Shown piece by piece: positions 8,951 through 18,411 of a stretch of DNA of 64,000 nucleotides. The stretch's first letter is position 1. Each line of letters starts with the position of its first letter. The position numbers and the translations under genes are program-made. The notes under the pieces were generated by a model. That model was not told the DNA's origin. It did not search any database and saw only the letters and a list, made by a program, of their open reading frames with translations. The stretch lies in contig JADJNY010000003.1 of the NCBI GenBank assembly GCA_016714045.1, positions 248,001-312,000 on the forward strand, in the 5' to 3' direction. The DNA comes from Planctomycetota bacterium. Its GTDB lineage: Bacteria; Planctomycetota; UBA1135; GCA-002686595.

Positions 8951-10407
8951 GTCTCGTTCGCCTTGCGGACGCGCTCTTCGCGCGAGTGGCCGCGGTGCAC
9001 CCAGCGGCTCTTCCCGACGACGGGCTTGCCGTCGGCGCCGACGCGCTGGTCCGCGGCGCGCGAGCGGCCGTTCGACTTGCCGTTGCCGTTCGTCTTGCCG
9101 TTCGAGGTGCCGCTGGAGGCCTTTGCGGGCGCCGCGCCGTTCGCACGCTCGACGGCGGTGGGTGCCGGCGCGTTCGCCGCGGGAGCCGCGCTCTCGACGA
9201 TCGGCGACGCCACGGCGGGCACCTCGAGCTCGCCCGAGCGCTCGCCGATCGGCCGCGCGCGGCCGGAGGGCTCGTGGTAGACGAAGAGGCGGTCCTGGAA
9301 GTTGCGCAGGACGACGCGCTGGTTCTTCGTGTCGTGCTGCAGGAGGTACTGCGGCATCACGGGCACCTTGCCGCCGCCGCCGGGCGCGTCGATGACGAAC
9401 GTCGGCACGGCGAGGCCGCTGATGTGGCCGCGCAGGCCTTCGATGACCTCGATGCCCTTCGACACGGGCGTCCGGAAGTGCTCGGCGCCGCGGATCTGGT
9501 CGCACTGGTAGAGGTAGTACGGCCGCACGCGCATCTTCATCAGGCCCGTGCACAGTGCGCGCATCGTCGGCACGTCGTCGTTGACGCCCTTCAGGAGCAC
9601 GGACTGGTTGTTCAGCGGTATCCCCGCGCGTGAGAGCTTGTCGCACGCAGCCGCCGCGTCGGGCGTGAGCTCGCGCGGGTGGTTGAAGTGGACGTTGATC
9701 CAGAGCGGATGGTACTTCGCGAGCATCTCGCAGAGCTCGTCGTCGATGCGCTGGGGCAGCGACACGGGCACGCGGCTCCCGATGCGGATGATCTCGAGGT
9801 GGGGGATCGCGCGTAGCTTCGAGAGGATCGATTCGAGCTTCTTCGTTCCGTACGTCAGCGGGTCGCCGCCCGACACGATCACGTCGCGGACGCGCGGCGT
9901 CTTCGCGATGTACTCGACCATGCGGTCGATCTCGACGTCGGGCACGGCGTCCTCGTACATGATCCGCTTGCGCGTGCAGTAGCGGCAGTAGATCGCGCAC
10001 GAGTTCGAGATCACCATCAGCACGCGATCGGGGTAGCGGTGCGTGATGCCGGGGACGGGCGAGTAGCGCTCCTCGCCGAGCGGGTCCTCCTCGCCGACGT
10101 CGCGGAACAGATACTCCTCCGCGATCGGCGCCACCTGGCGCAGGATCGGATCGGCGGGGTCGTCCGCGTCGACGAGCGACAGGTAGTACGGCGTGATCCC
10201 CATGCGGAAGTCGCGCAGCACGTCGGCGCGCAGCGCGCGCTCGGCCGCGGGGATCGGGAGGAACTTCTCGAGCTCCTCGAGCTTCGTGAGGCGGTGGCGG
10301 AACTGCCACTTCCAGTCGGCCCACTGCGCGTCGGTGACGTCGGGGTAGTAGTGCGCGCGGCCCGAGCGGCGGGTTGCGACGACGGGCGGCACGAGGGTGC
10401 GTTCCAT
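8947..10407 (-). CDS. kamA: Lysine 2,3-aminomutase-like radical SAM enzyme
   Basis: A 486-residue radical SAM, PLP-dependent aminomutase. The cluster motif CAIYCRYC gives Cys137, Cys141 and Cys144. GSRVPVSLPQRID and LNNQSVLLKGVNDD are family signatures. The PLP lysine falls at Lys347 in DAPGGGGKVPVMP. Asp303 (in QCDQIRGAEHFRTP) and Asp340 correspond, at a constant offset of ten, to the two aspartates reported to hold the lysine side-chain amine in the Clostridium subterminale enzyme; glutamate aminomutases change them. This supports L-lysine to L-beta-lysine. After about residue 410 a low-complexity Ala/Asn/Gly/Lys tail (GKTNGNGKSNG) ending in a basic segment is added. It is first in the five-gene operon. 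The ATG at 10407 has no clear Shine-Dalgarno. Confidence 0.92.
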   Translation of the reverse strand: MERTLVPPVVATRRSGRAHYYPDVTDAQWADWKWQFRHRLTKLEELEKFLPIPAAERALRADVLRDFRMGITPYYLSLVDADDPADPILRQVAPIAEEYLFRDVGEEDPLGEERYSPVPGITHRYPDRVLMVISNSCAIYCRYCTRKRIMYEDAVPDVEIDRMVEYIAKTPRVRDVIVSGGDPLTYGTKKLESILSKLRAIPHLEIIRIGSRVPVSLPQRIDDELCEMLAKYHPLWINVHFNHPRELTPDAAAACDKLSRAGIPLNNQSVLLKGVNDDVPTMRALCTGLMKMRVRPYYLYQCDQIRGAEHFRTPVSKGIEVIEGLRGHISGLAVPTFVIDAPGGGGKVPVMPQYLLQHDTKNQRVVLRNFQDRLFVYHEPSGRARPIGERSGELEVPAVASPIVESAAPAANAPAPTAVERANGAAPAKASSGTSNGKTNGNGKSNGRSRAADQRVGADGKPVVGKSRWVHRGHSREERVRKANET

Positions 10408-11059
10408 GGTGTGCAGGGCGAGAGCCGCGCTCAGAGCGCGCGCAGCGGCGCGGGAGCGGAACGTGGACGGAACGCGGCGCCTCCCGAGCGCGCGTTCGCG
10501 GGGCGATGGCCCGAACCCGTCATGGAGAGCGCTTTGCCTTGGAGCGGCGCGCGAGCCGAGTCGTGATGCACGCGAACGCGGGTGAGCTCGATCGGTGCGG
10601 CGAACGCGTCGCCGCGGAGCTCGACGAACCCGCGCGCGCGGACCTCGCCCTCGGTCGCGATGAGGGAACTGGGTGGCTCGCCCTGCGCTGGGGGCTGGGG
10701 CTCGACACCGTCGAAGAGCGATGCTGCCGGGCGCTCGTGGTCCATGACGGGGATGCGAAGCGCCGTGTTCTACCGGCGGGACGGCGCGGTGGAAAGGACG
10801 GTCTTCCTTCGGGGTGCGGAAAAGGAGTCGGAGTCCCTTGGCGGCTATGGGCACGCGAGGCATCGGACGGAGCGTCCCGTGCCGAGGAGGGGGCGCGCCG
10901 AACGGAGGTCGCTCGAGCGCGAGCCCTCACGGCCACGGGTCGGCCCGCCCGGTCCGCGACCGCGGGCGGGGCGGGACGTCGACCCCGGTCGCGCTCCGCG
11001 ATTGGCCTCGGCCGCGCGCCGTGGAAGGATGAAGCGGCCGGTCCGCCCGGCGCGCCACC
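10408..11059. other. 652-bp divergent intergenic region
   Basis: Lies between the aminomutase operon (reading left) and the membrane protein at 11060 (reading right), so it should hold both promoters. Open frames here are fragmentary, with no recognisable domain, signal peptide or conserved motif. I see no tRNA, riboswitch or clear repeat in it. Confidence 0.5.
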
Positions 11060-11770
11060 ATGGGCTCCCCTTCGTTCGCGATCACCCTGGCCCATGCCGG
11101 GCTCGTCTTCTTCCTCGTCGGAGCGGGTCGGTTCGCGTTCGAGCGCTCCATGCCCCTCGGCGCGCGCGGTGCGATGCGGCGGATGGCGTTCCTCGGGCTC
11201 GCGCTGGCGTGGCTGGGCGCGACGTGGTCGCTCGCGAAGGCGGGGCTCCTGTACGAGCCCGGGGCGAACCCGCCGCGCTTCGTGTTCCTGATGGGGCCCG
11301 CGGTGGTCGGGACGCTCGCGCTGTGCTGGTCGCCGTTCGCGCGGCGCGTGCTCGACACCACACCGATGGCCTGGATCGTCGGGTTCCAGGCATTCCGGCT
11401 GCCGGTCGAGCTGATCCTGTGGGGGCTCCACCGGGAAGGGCTCCTCACCCAGCGCATGACGTTCGAGGGCTCGAACCCCGAGTGGGTGACGCTCCTCCTG
11501 CTGCCGCTCGCGTGGTGGGCCGCGCGGAAGGGGCGCGCGAGGTGGTTCGTGTTCGCCTGGAACGCGGTCGGGCTCGCGACGCTCGCGACGATCGTGACGA
11601 TCGCGGTCCGGACGATGCCGGGCCCGTGGCAGCGGTTCACGGAGGAGCCGGGGAACGCGATCGTGCTGACGAGCTCGTTCGTGTGGATCCCGTGCGTGTA
11701 CGTGCTGACGGCGCTCGCGTCGCACGTGCTGATCTTCCGGGCGCTGGTGCGGCCGTCGGCGGAGCGCTGA
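11060..11770 (+). CDS. Conserved integral membrane protein of unknown function
   Basis: A 236-residue protein with about seven hydrophobic segments (SFAITLAHAGLVFFLVGAG at the N-terminus, then helices near 50, 80, 110, 145, 175 and 210). It resembles small uncharacterised membrane proteins in which a segment like FRLPVELILWGLHREG is followed by MTFEGSNPEW and, near the end, FTEEPGNAIV...SFVWIPCVYV; all three blocks are present here. Such proteins are usually annotated as hypothetical, and no catalytic motif is evident. It stands alone, convergent with comB after a 39-bp gap. I do not assign a function. Confidence 0.65.
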   Translation: MGSPSFAITLAHAGLVFFLVGAGRFAFERSMPLGARGAMRRMAFLGLALAWLGATWSLAKAGLLYEPGANPPRFVFLMGPAVVGTLALCWSPFARRVLDTTPMAWIVGFQAFRLPVELILWGLHREGLLTQRMTFEGSNPEWVTLLLLPLAWWAARKGRARWFVFAWNAVGLATLATIVTIAVRTMPGPWQRFTEEPGNAIVLTSSFVWIPCVYVLTALASHVLIFRALVRPSAER

Positions 11771-11809
11771 GGGAGGCCCGGACTCGGTCCGCCGCCTCGC
11801 CCCAGCCCC

Positions 11810-12505
11810 TCACGGCCCGACCGGATGCGCGATGCACAGGCCCTTCTCGCGCTTCACGAGCATCGCGAAGCCGAAGAAGTCGTAGTCGAGCGCGCACTCG
11901 AGGTCCTCCGCCGAGATCCAGTCCACTGCCGGATCCATCGCGCGCTTCCCGGCCGGGCTGTTCTGGATCTTCTCCTTGATCAGCGCGAGGTCCGGCGTGC
12001 GACCCGCGAGCAGTTGCTCCATCAGGTCGCCGCACGCGTCGTCCTCGGGGCCGTCGAGCTCGCCCGAACCGTGCGGCGAACCGAGCGCGAGCAGCGTGAC
12101 GTGCTTCGCCTTCGCCGCGAGCAGCTCGCACGTGACGCCCGCCACGGGGAGGCTGCCGAGCCAGACGCGCTCGGCGTTGACGGCCTGGACGACGCCCTGC
12201 GTCCCGCTCGACGAGCGCAGGATCAACGTGCGCCCTTTCAAGTTCGCGCGCGCGATCGCCGCGGGCGAGTTGCCGTAGTCGAACCCGTCGATCGGCCGTC
12301 CCGCGACCTCGCCGGCGAGCTTCGCACGCGGGAAGCGCTTCTTGAGCTCGAACGCCTCCTCGGGCGTCGACACGAGCACGATCTCGCTCGCCCCCGAGCC
12401 GAAGGCGAACGCGGCGGTCGTGAACGCGCGCAGGACGTCGATCACGACGACGTCGTCCTTCACGTGGGGGGCCTCGACGAGCCCGCGTTTGCGTTCGACC
12501 TTCAT
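11810..12505 (-). CDS. comB: 2-phosphosulfolactate phosphatase-like protein (ComB family)
   Basis: A 231-residue member of the ComB family, which hydrolyses 2-phosphosulfolactate to sulfolactate with magnesium. Characteristic segments are VVVIDVLRAFTTAAFAFGSGA near residue 22, AGEVAGRPIDGFDYGNSPAAI, the RSSSGTQGVVQA turn, and the late GPEDDACGDLMEQLL. In archaea this is a coenzyme M step; in bacteria it is linked to sulfolactate metabolism, but many bacterial members have no tested role, so the substrate is inferred. Its ATG overlaps the stop of the upstream permease as ATGA, so the two are probably co-transcribed. No other coenzyme M gene is present in the window. Confidence 0.82.
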   Translation of the reverse strand: MKVERKRGLVEAPHVKDDVVVIDVLRAFTTAAFAFGSGASEIVLVSTPEEAFELKKRFPRAKLAGEVAGRPIDGFDYGNSPAAIARANLKGRTLILRSSSGTQGVVQAVNAERVWLGSLPVAGVTCELLAAKAKHVTLLALGSPHGSGELDGPEDDACGDLMEQLLAGRTPDLALIKEKIQNSPAGKRAMDPAVDWISAEDLECALDYDFFGFAMLVKREKGLCIAHPVGP

Positions 12506-13839
12506 GCAGCGGCTCCCGCGCCGGCGCGCGCGACGACCCAGCGCCACGGAGCGTACAGGAGGGCGCCGATCCCGAGCACCACCAGGCTCGCAAACGTCGT
12601 GTCGGTCCGCGCGGTCGGCGTGTTCATCGCGACGATCAAGACAGCGATCGCGAGGTACGCGAGCGGCGCGAGCGGGTAGAGCGGGCTCGCGAACGGTCGC
12701 GGCAGCTCCTTCCGGAACACGCGCAGCTTCAGGAGCCCGAGCGCGATCAGCCCGTGGAAGATCCACTCGGCGAACACGGTCGCGTCGACGAGCGCCCCCG
12801 CGCTGCCCTGGAACCACCAGAAGAGGCACATCGCCCCGAGCGCCGCGACCGCGAGCACCGGCGCGCCCGTGCGCGGATGGACCCGCGCGAAGCTCCGGAA
12901 GAAGAGGCCCTCCTTCGCCATCGCGACGAACATCCACGGCGTCGTCACGATCAAAACGACCGTGATGCCGAGCGCGGACACGGCCATCGCGGCCGTCAGG
13001 AGCTTGCCCCCGACGCCGCCGAGCGCCGCGGTCGCGACCTCGCGCGCGAAACCGGAAGGGTTGGCCGCGAGGCCTTCGACGCCGAGCACGCGGACGTAGG
13101 CCCAGTTCACGAGCAGGTACACGGCGATGCAGAGGACGACGCCGAGCGCGATCGCACGCGGCACCGTGCGCTGCGGCTCGCGCACCTCGCCGGCGAGATA
13201 GCACACCTGCTGCCATCCGCCGCAGGCGAAGAAGATCGGGAGGAGCGCCGCGCCGATCGCGGAGGCACGGATCTCGCCGTGGGCGACGACGGGAGCGGCC
13301 GCCTCGCCCGGCGTGAAGAAGACGAGCGCCCCGACGATCAACGCGCCGATCGCGCCGAGCTTGAGCACCATGCAGGCATTCGAGAGCCACGCGCCGGCCT
13401 TCGCGCCGAGCATCGCGAACACGCTGACGCCGCCGAGGAGCAGCGCGCCGATCGCGCGTCCGGTCGCGGAGTCGCCGCGACCGAGCCCGGGCACGAGCGC
13501 GCACACGTTGTCGACGCACACCTTCGCGACGACCGCGCACGCGCCGGTCGTGATCACGCCGAGCGCGACGAACGCGAAGAGGAACGCGACGAAGGGACCC
13601 CAGGCCTCGTGCAGGAACACGTAGAAGCCACCCGAGCGCGGCAGCGACCCGCCCAGCTCCGCGGACGTCAGGGCGCCCGCGAGCGCGATCACGCCGCCGA
13701 GCACCCAGAGCGCGAGGAACCAGCCCGCGTCCGGCACCTTCGCCGCGATGCTCGCCGGGTTGAAGAAGATGCCGACGCCGATGATGCCGCCCATCACGTA
13801 CATCGTCGCGTCGAACAGGTTGAGCTCACGCCGCTGCAA
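12502..13839 (-). CDS. APC-superfamily amino acid permease
   Basis: A 445-residue membrane transporter of the amino acid-polyamine-organocation superfamily with about 12 helices. It begins RELNLFDATMYVMGGIIGVGIFFNP, the helix 1 unwound GxG region that binds the substrate backbone, and has ALTSAELGGSLPRSGGFYVFLHEAWGP in helices 2-3, both hallmark APC segments. EVREPQRTVPRAIALG lies in the loop after helix 6. Its natural substrate is likely an amino acid but cannot be named. It is divergent from the TMTC-like gene at 13909 across 69 bases and translationally coupled to the ComB-like phosphatase downstream. Confidence 0.9.
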   Translation of the reverse strand: MQRRELNLFDATMYVMGGIIGVGIFFNPASIAAKVPDAGWFLALWVLGGVIALAGALTSAELGGSLPRSGGFYVFLHEAWGPFVAFLFAFVALGVITTGACAVVAKVCVDNVCALVPGLGRGDSATGRAIGALLLGGVSVFAMLGAKAGAWLSNACMVLKLGAIGALIVGALVFFTPGEAAAPVVAHGEIRASAIGAALLPIFFACGGWQQVCYLAGEVREPQRTVPRAIALGVVLCIAVYLLVNWAYVRVLGVEGLAANPSGFAREVATAALGGVGGKLLTAAMAVSALGITVVLIVTTPWMFVAMAKEGLFFRSFARVHPRTGAPVLAVAALGAMCLFWWFQGSAGALVDATVFAEWIFHGLIALGLLKLRVFRKELPRPFASPLYPLAPLAYLAIAVLIVAMNTPTARTDTTFASLVVLGIGALLYAPWRWVVARAGAGAAA

Positions 13840-13885
13840 GGCGCGAAGAGCATCCGCCCGCCGGGCGATCGAAGCAAGCGGCCGC

Positions 13886-13891
13886 TACACT
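13886..13891 (+). promoter_or_regulatory. -10-like hexamer TACACT before the first TMTC-like gene
   Basis: TACACT lies 17 bases before the ATG at 13909 in the 69-bp divergent spacer. No strong -35 element is apparent at the expected spacing. The expected transcript would have a leader of only about 10 bases. Confidence 0.35.
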
Positions 13892-13908
13892 TTGCGCCCC
13901 CTTCGCCC

Positions 13909-16083
13909 ATGGACCGAACGAGCGTCGAACGCGGCCCCCTTCCCACACGCACCTGGAGCGCGGTCGCGTGCACCGTCCTCGTGGCCGCGGTCTTCGCGGT
14001 CTACGGCGTGACGGCCCGGCACGACTTCGTCAGCATTGACGTGTCGGAGTACCTGCTCGAGAACACGCACCTGCAGCGCGGGTTCACCTGGGAGGGCGTC
14101 CAGTGGGCCTGGAGCGCGAAGTACGCGTCGAACTGGCACCCGCTCACGTGGATGTCGCACATGCTCGACGTCGAGCTGTTCGGCTTCGCGCCGGCGGGGC
14201 ACAACCTCGTCAACGCGGGCTGGCACGCGCTGAACTCCGTCCTCGCCTTCTTCTTGTTCGCGCGCCTGTTCGGGCATCCCTGGCGCGCGCTGTTCGTCGC
14301 CGCGTGCTTCGCGCTGCACCCGCAGCACGTCGAGTCCGTCGCCTGGATCGCCGAGCGCAAGGACGTCCTGTCGACGGCGTTCGGCCTCGTGAGCCTGCTC
14401 GCGTGGGAGCGCTGGGCCCGCTCGGGGTCGCGCGCGGGGTACGCGCTCGCGCTCGTGCTCCTGGCGCTCGGCCTCTGCACGAAGCCGATGCTCGTGACGT
14501 GGCCGTTCGTGCTCCTTCTGCTGGACGCGTGGCCGTTCCGGCGCACCGATCGCGGCTGGGCGCTTCTCGTCGTCGAGAAGCTCCCGTTTTTCGCGCTCGC
14601 CGCCGCGTCGGCGGTGCTCACGTGGTGGGCGCAGTCGTCGAGCGGCGCGGTGCAGTCGCTCGAGCTCATCCCGCTCGAATGGCGGCTCGCGAACGTCGTG
14701 CTGTCCTACGGCCGCTATCTCCTGCACACGGTGTGGCCGGTCGACCTGATCGTCCACTACCCGCACCCGGGGCCCACGATCGCGATGCGCGACGTCACCC
14801 TGTCCGCGGTCGTGCTCGTCGGCGCGCTCGTCGGCGGCTTCGCGACGCGCGCGAAGGCGCCTTGGCTCTGGCTCGGCGCGTGCTTCTTCGTCGGAACGCT
14901 CGTGCCCGTGATCGGACTCGTCCAGGTCGGCGGGCAGGCGATGGCGGACCGCTACTCGTACGTGCCCCTGTTCGGCGTGTTCCTCGCGGTCACGTGGAGC
15001 GTTGCCGAGTGGGCCGCGCGCAACCCCTCGGCGAGGAAGCTCGTCGCGCTCGTCGCCGTGCTCGCGGTCGCCGCGCAGTTCGTGCTCGCGCGCGCGCAGG
15101 TCGGGACGTGGAAGAACTCGTTCACGCTCGGCGCCGAGGTCGTCCGCGTCGCGCCGTACAGCTCGTGGGGCTGGAACCTCGTCGCGCAGCACCAGATGGT
15201 GAACGGCAACTTCGTGGACGCGGCGGCGAACCTGGAGAAGTCCGTCGCCGCGCAACCGGGCGACCCGCACGCGTGGCACATGTACGGGAAGGCGCTGTAC
15301 GTGCTCAACGAGCACGGCGCGGCCGAGGACGCCTTCCGCCGCGCGCTCGCGCTCCAGCCCGCGAACCCCGCGTTCCTGAACCACCTCGCCGAGGTGCTCC
15401 TCACGACGAACCGCCCCGCGGAGGCGGCGCCGCTCGTGCAGCGCGCGCTCGAACTCGACGAGCGGTACTCGGGCGCGCACCTGAACCAGGGCCGGCTCCT
15501 CCTCCTGTCGAGCGATTTCGACGGCGCGGAGCGCGAGTTCCGCCGCGCCGTCGAGCTCCTCCCGTCCTTCACGCCGGCGCGCAACCAGCTCGCACGGCTC
15601 CTGATGCGGCGCGGCGAGCACGCGGGAGCGCTGAAGGAGATCGAGGCCGTGCTCGGCTACGTCCCCGGCGACATGGAGGCGCGGCGCGGGCGCGCGCGCT
15701 GCCTCGACGCGCTCGGGCGCGATCGCGAGGCGCGGGACGAACTCGAGGCGCTCGTCGCGCAGTTCCCGACGTTCCTGCCGGCGCAGGGTGATCTCGCGTG
15801 GCTCCTCGCGAGCTCCGCGGATCCCGCGCTGCGCGACGTGTCGCGCGCCGTGATCGTCGCCGAGAAGGCGGTTGCGGCCGCGCAGGGGAACCGTCCGCCG
15901 GGCCTGCTCGACGCACTCGCGCTCGCCTACGCGCAGTCGGGCCGCTTCTCGGAGGCCGCCGCCGCCGCCGAGACCGCCGCGGCGCGCGCGACGGAGCTCG
16001 GCGACGCGGAGCAGGCGAAGCGCATCGCCGCGCGGCTCGCGGCCTATCGGGAAAAGCGCGTCGACCTCGACGTGCCGCGCTGA
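13909..16083 (+). CDS. TMTC-like membrane protein with C-terminal TPRs, paralog 1
   Basis: A 724-residue protein with about nine or ten transmembrane helices followed, from about residue 420, by tetratricopeptide repeats to the C-terminus. The membrane part carries WHPLTWMSHMLDVELFG near residue 78, HPQHVESVAWIAERKD near 140 and GQAMADRYSYVPLFG near 350, blocks typical of bacterial relatives of eukaryotic TMTC proteins (DUF1736), which are GT-C-fold O-mannosyltransferases. A polyprenyl-phosphate-sugar-dependent glycosyltransferase acting at the outer face of the membrane is therefore likely but untested. The acidic residues in the first loop (DFVSIDVSEYLLEN) fit the position of GT-C catalytic acids. 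A close paralog follows 178 bases downstream. Confidence 0.83.
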   Translation: MDRTSVERGPLPTRTWSAVACTVLVAAVFAVYGVTARHDFVSIDVSEYLLENTHLQRGFTWEGVQWAWSAKYASNWHPLTWMSHMLDVELFGFAPAGHNLVNAGWHALNSVLAFFLFARLFGHPWRALFVAACFALHPQHVESVAWIAERKDVLSTAFGLVSLLAWERWARSGSRAGYALALVLLALGLCTKPMLVTWPFVLLLLDAWPFRRTDRGWALLVVEKLPFFALAAASAVLTWWAQSSSGAVQSLELIPLEWRLANVVLSYGRYLLHTVWPVDLIVHYPHPGPTIAMRDVTLSAVVLVGALVGGFATRAKAPWLWLGACFFVGTLVPVIGLVQVGGQAMADRYSYVPLFGVFLAVTWSVAEWAARNPSARKLVALVAVLAVAAQFVLARAQVGTWKNSFTLGAEVVRVAPYSSWGWNLVAQHQMVNGNFVDAAANLEKSVAAQPGDPHAWHMYGKALYVLNEHGAAEDAFRRALALQPANPAFLNHLAEVLLTTNRPAEAAPLVQRALELDERYSGAHLNQGRLLLLSSDFDGAEREFRRAVELLPSFTPARNQLARLLMRRGEHAGALKEIEAVLGYVPGDMEARRGRARCLDALGRDREARDELEALVAQFPTFLPAQGDLAWLLASSADPALRDVSRAVIVAEKAVAAAQGNRPPGLLDALALAYAQSGRFSEAAAAAETAAARATELGDAEQAKRIAARLAAYREKRVDLDVPR

Positions 16084-16245
16084 GGCCGCTGCGCGCGGAT
16101 CGCCCGGGCCCGTATTCGACCGGACGCGCGGCGCGGAGCTGCGGACGCGCGTCGGGCGGTCCGTCGAACGGATCGCCGTGCGGATCCTCCCGAGCCGGAC
16201 CGGCTCGACGCGCAGGAGTCCGCTGGCGCGGCTCGTCCTCGCGGC

Positions 16246-16251
16246 TAGACT
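16246..16251 (+). promoter_or_regulatory. -10-like hexamer TAGACT before the second TMTC-like gene
   Basis: TAGACT ends 10 bases before the ATG at 16262, inside the spacer between the paralogs. This suggests the second paralog has its own promoter and a nearly leaderless transcript. No clear -35 box is seen. Confidence 0.35.
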
Positions 16252-16261
16252 CCCGCCTCGC

Positions 16262-18193
16262 ATGGGGAAGAAGAGCCAGGCGGAGCGCGCAACGCGGTCG
16301 GACGCGGCCGATACACGCGCGGGTGCGGCGCCGAGCTCCTCCGCGCCGCCGTTCGACCGCCGTCGCGCGGGGCTCTTCGCGCTCGCGCTGGTCGCGGGCG
16401 TCGTCCTCGTCTACGCGCAGATCGCGGGGCACCGCTTCCTCGACTACGACACGGCGGAGTACCTGACGCGCAACGGCGACGTGCAGCGCGGCCTCGGGTT
16501 CGACTCGATGCGCTGGGCGCTGACGAGCTCCTATGCGGCGAACTGGCACCCGCTGACGTGGTGGTCGCACATGCTCGACGTGTCCTTGTTCGGCCTGGAC
16601 CTCCAGGGCACGAACCCGGGGCACCACCTGCACAACCTCGCGCTCCACCTCGCGAACACGCTGTTCGTCTTCGCGCTCTTCGCGCGGTGGACGGGGAAGC
16701 TCGGACGGAGCGCGCTCGTCGCGGCGCTGTTCGGGCTGCACCCGATGCACGTCGAGTCCGTCGCCTGGATCGTCGAGCGCAAGGACCTGCTGTCGACGTT
16801 CTACGGGCTGCTCTTTTTGCACGCGTGGACGGGCTGGACGCGCGCGCCGGGCCTCGGCAAGTACGCGCTCGCGTGGGTGCTGCTGGCGCTCGGCCTGATG
16901 GCGAAGCCGATGGTGATCACGCTGCCGTGCGCGCTCTTCCTGCTCGACGTGTGGCCGCTCGGCCGCGCGGACGTGCCGATCGCGCGCCGCGTCGTCGAGA
17001 AGCTGCCGTTCGCGCCGCTGATGATCGCGTCGGCGTGGCTGACGAGCGCCGCGCAGCACGGGTGGGGCGCGATGTCGTCCGTCGACCACATCGGCGCGGG
17101 CGCGCGCGTCGCGAACGCGCTGTGGGCCTGGCCGCAGTACGCGTGGAAGCTCGTCGTGCCGTACGACCTCGTCGTGTTCGTGCCGTGGCGCGACCGCACG
17201 GGCGAGCTCGGCGTCGTCGCGGCGTGGGCCGCGGTGTTCGTCGTGCTGTGCGTCCTCGCCCTCCTGCTCCGCCGCCGCGCTCCGTACGCGTTCAGCGGCT
17301 GGTACTGGCTCGTCGGCACGCTCGTGCCCGTGATCGGCCTCGTGCAGGTCGGCGATCAGGCGATGGCGGATCGCTACTCCTACCTGCCGTCGATCGGGTT
17401 CTTCGCGGCGCTCGTGTGGGGCGTCGCGGAGCTCGCGACCCGCGTCCGGCTCGCCGCGGAGCTGCGCATGGCGTTCGGCGTGGGCGTCGCGCTGCTCGCG
17501 GCGTTCCTCGGCTGGAAGCAGTGCACGCACTGGAAGGACACCGAGACGATGGCGCGCCGCGGGCTCGCGATCGATCCGTCGAACTACAAGTTCCGCGGCA
17601 TGCTTGGGTACGTGCTCTCCGAACGCGCGTCTGCCTCGGGCGACCGCGCGGAGGCGCAACGGCTGAACGAGGCGGCGATCGCCGAGTTCCAGGCCGCGAT
17701 CGCGTCGAACCCCGAGAGCGTGATCGACCTCGACCGGCTCGCGTACCAGTACATGCGCCTTGGACGCAACGCGGAGGCCGAGCCGCTCTTGCTGCGCGCG
17801 CTCGCGCACTCGCCGCGCAACTCGCAGGTCCTGAACCACCTCGGCGGCCTGCGCGTCGCGTTGGGGAAGTGGGCCGACGCCGAGAAGCACTTCGAGGCGG
17901 CGCTCGACGTCGATCCGCGCAACGAGCAGGCGTGCAACAACCTCGGGTTCGCGCTCGAGCAGCAGGGGAAGATCGCGCAGGCCGAGACGATGTCGCGACG
18001 AGCGCTCGCGCTCTTGCCGAACTACGTGCGCGCGCAGTTGCGGCTCGCGGTGCAGCTGCGCAAGCAGGGGAAGCTCGACGACGCCGCGGCGGCGCTGAAG
18101 CGCGCGGGGGAGCTCGGCATCAAGCCGTTCGATCAGCCGGAGTACGACGCGGAGATCAAGCTGCTCCAGGCGCGGTCCGGAGGCGCACGTTGA
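16262..18193 (+). CDS. TMTC-like membrane protein with C-terminal TPRs, paralog 2
   Basis: A 643-residue paralog of the preceding gene: GHRFLDYDTAEYLTRN after helix 1, WHPLTWWSHMLDVSLFG near residue 95, HPMHVESVAWIVERKDLLST near 160 and GDQAMADRYSYLPSIG near 365, then a shorter TPR region from about residue 430. The N-terminus adds a Ser/Ala-rich, charged cytoplasmic stretch of about 35 residues. The same GT-C glycosyltransferase role is inferred. Tandem duplication with divergence in TPR number suggests different protein partners or acceptors. Its stop (TGA 18191-18193) overlaps a TTG that could begin the amidohydrolase reading frame, hinting at a shared transcript. Confidence 0.83.
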   Translation: MGKKSQAERATRSDAADTRAGAAPSSSAPPFDRRRAGLFALALVAGVVLVYAQIAGHRFLDYDTAEYLTRNGDVQRGLGFDSMRWALTSSYAANWHPLTWWSHMLDVSLFGLDLQGTNPGHHLHNLALHLANTLFVFALFARWTGKLGRSALVAALFGLHPMHVESVAWIVERKDLLSTFYGLLFLHAWTGWTRAPGLGKYALAWVLLALGLMAKPMVITLPCALFLLDVWPLGRADVPIARRVVEKLPFAPLMIASAWLTSAAQHGWGAMSSVDHIGAGARVANALWAWPQYAWKLVVPYDLVVFVPWRDRTGELGVVAAWAAVFVVLCVLALLLRRRAPYAFSGWYWLVGTLVPVIGLVQVGDQAMADRYSYLPSIGFFAALVWGVAELATRVRLAAELRMAFGVGVALLAAFLGWKQCTHWKDTETMARRGLAIDPSNYKFRGMLGYVLSERASASGDRAEAQRLNEAAIAEFQAAIASNPESVIDLDRLAYQYMRLGRNAEAEPLLLRALAHSPRNSQVLNHLGGLRVALGKWADAEKHFEAALDVDPRNEQACNNLGFALEQQGKIAQAETMSRRALALLPNYVRAQLRLAVQLRKQGKLDDAAAALKRAGELGIKPFDQPEYDAEIKLLQARSGGAR

Positions 18194-18411
18194 GCGTTCG
18201 CCCGAGCGGCGGGCCCGAGCGGACGGGCGGGGATGGAGCGCGCGATCCGCGTGCCGCGCGCGACGGAGCGGACCAGCACGGCGCCCCGGGGCGTTCCGAG
18301 GGCGGAGGAGCGAACGCCCAGGACGCCGCGTCGCGCGCGGATGCCCAGCGCGGTCACGGAACCGGCGGTCGCGCGAACGGAGTCGACGATGGGTCGGGGC
18401 GCGCCGGAAGC

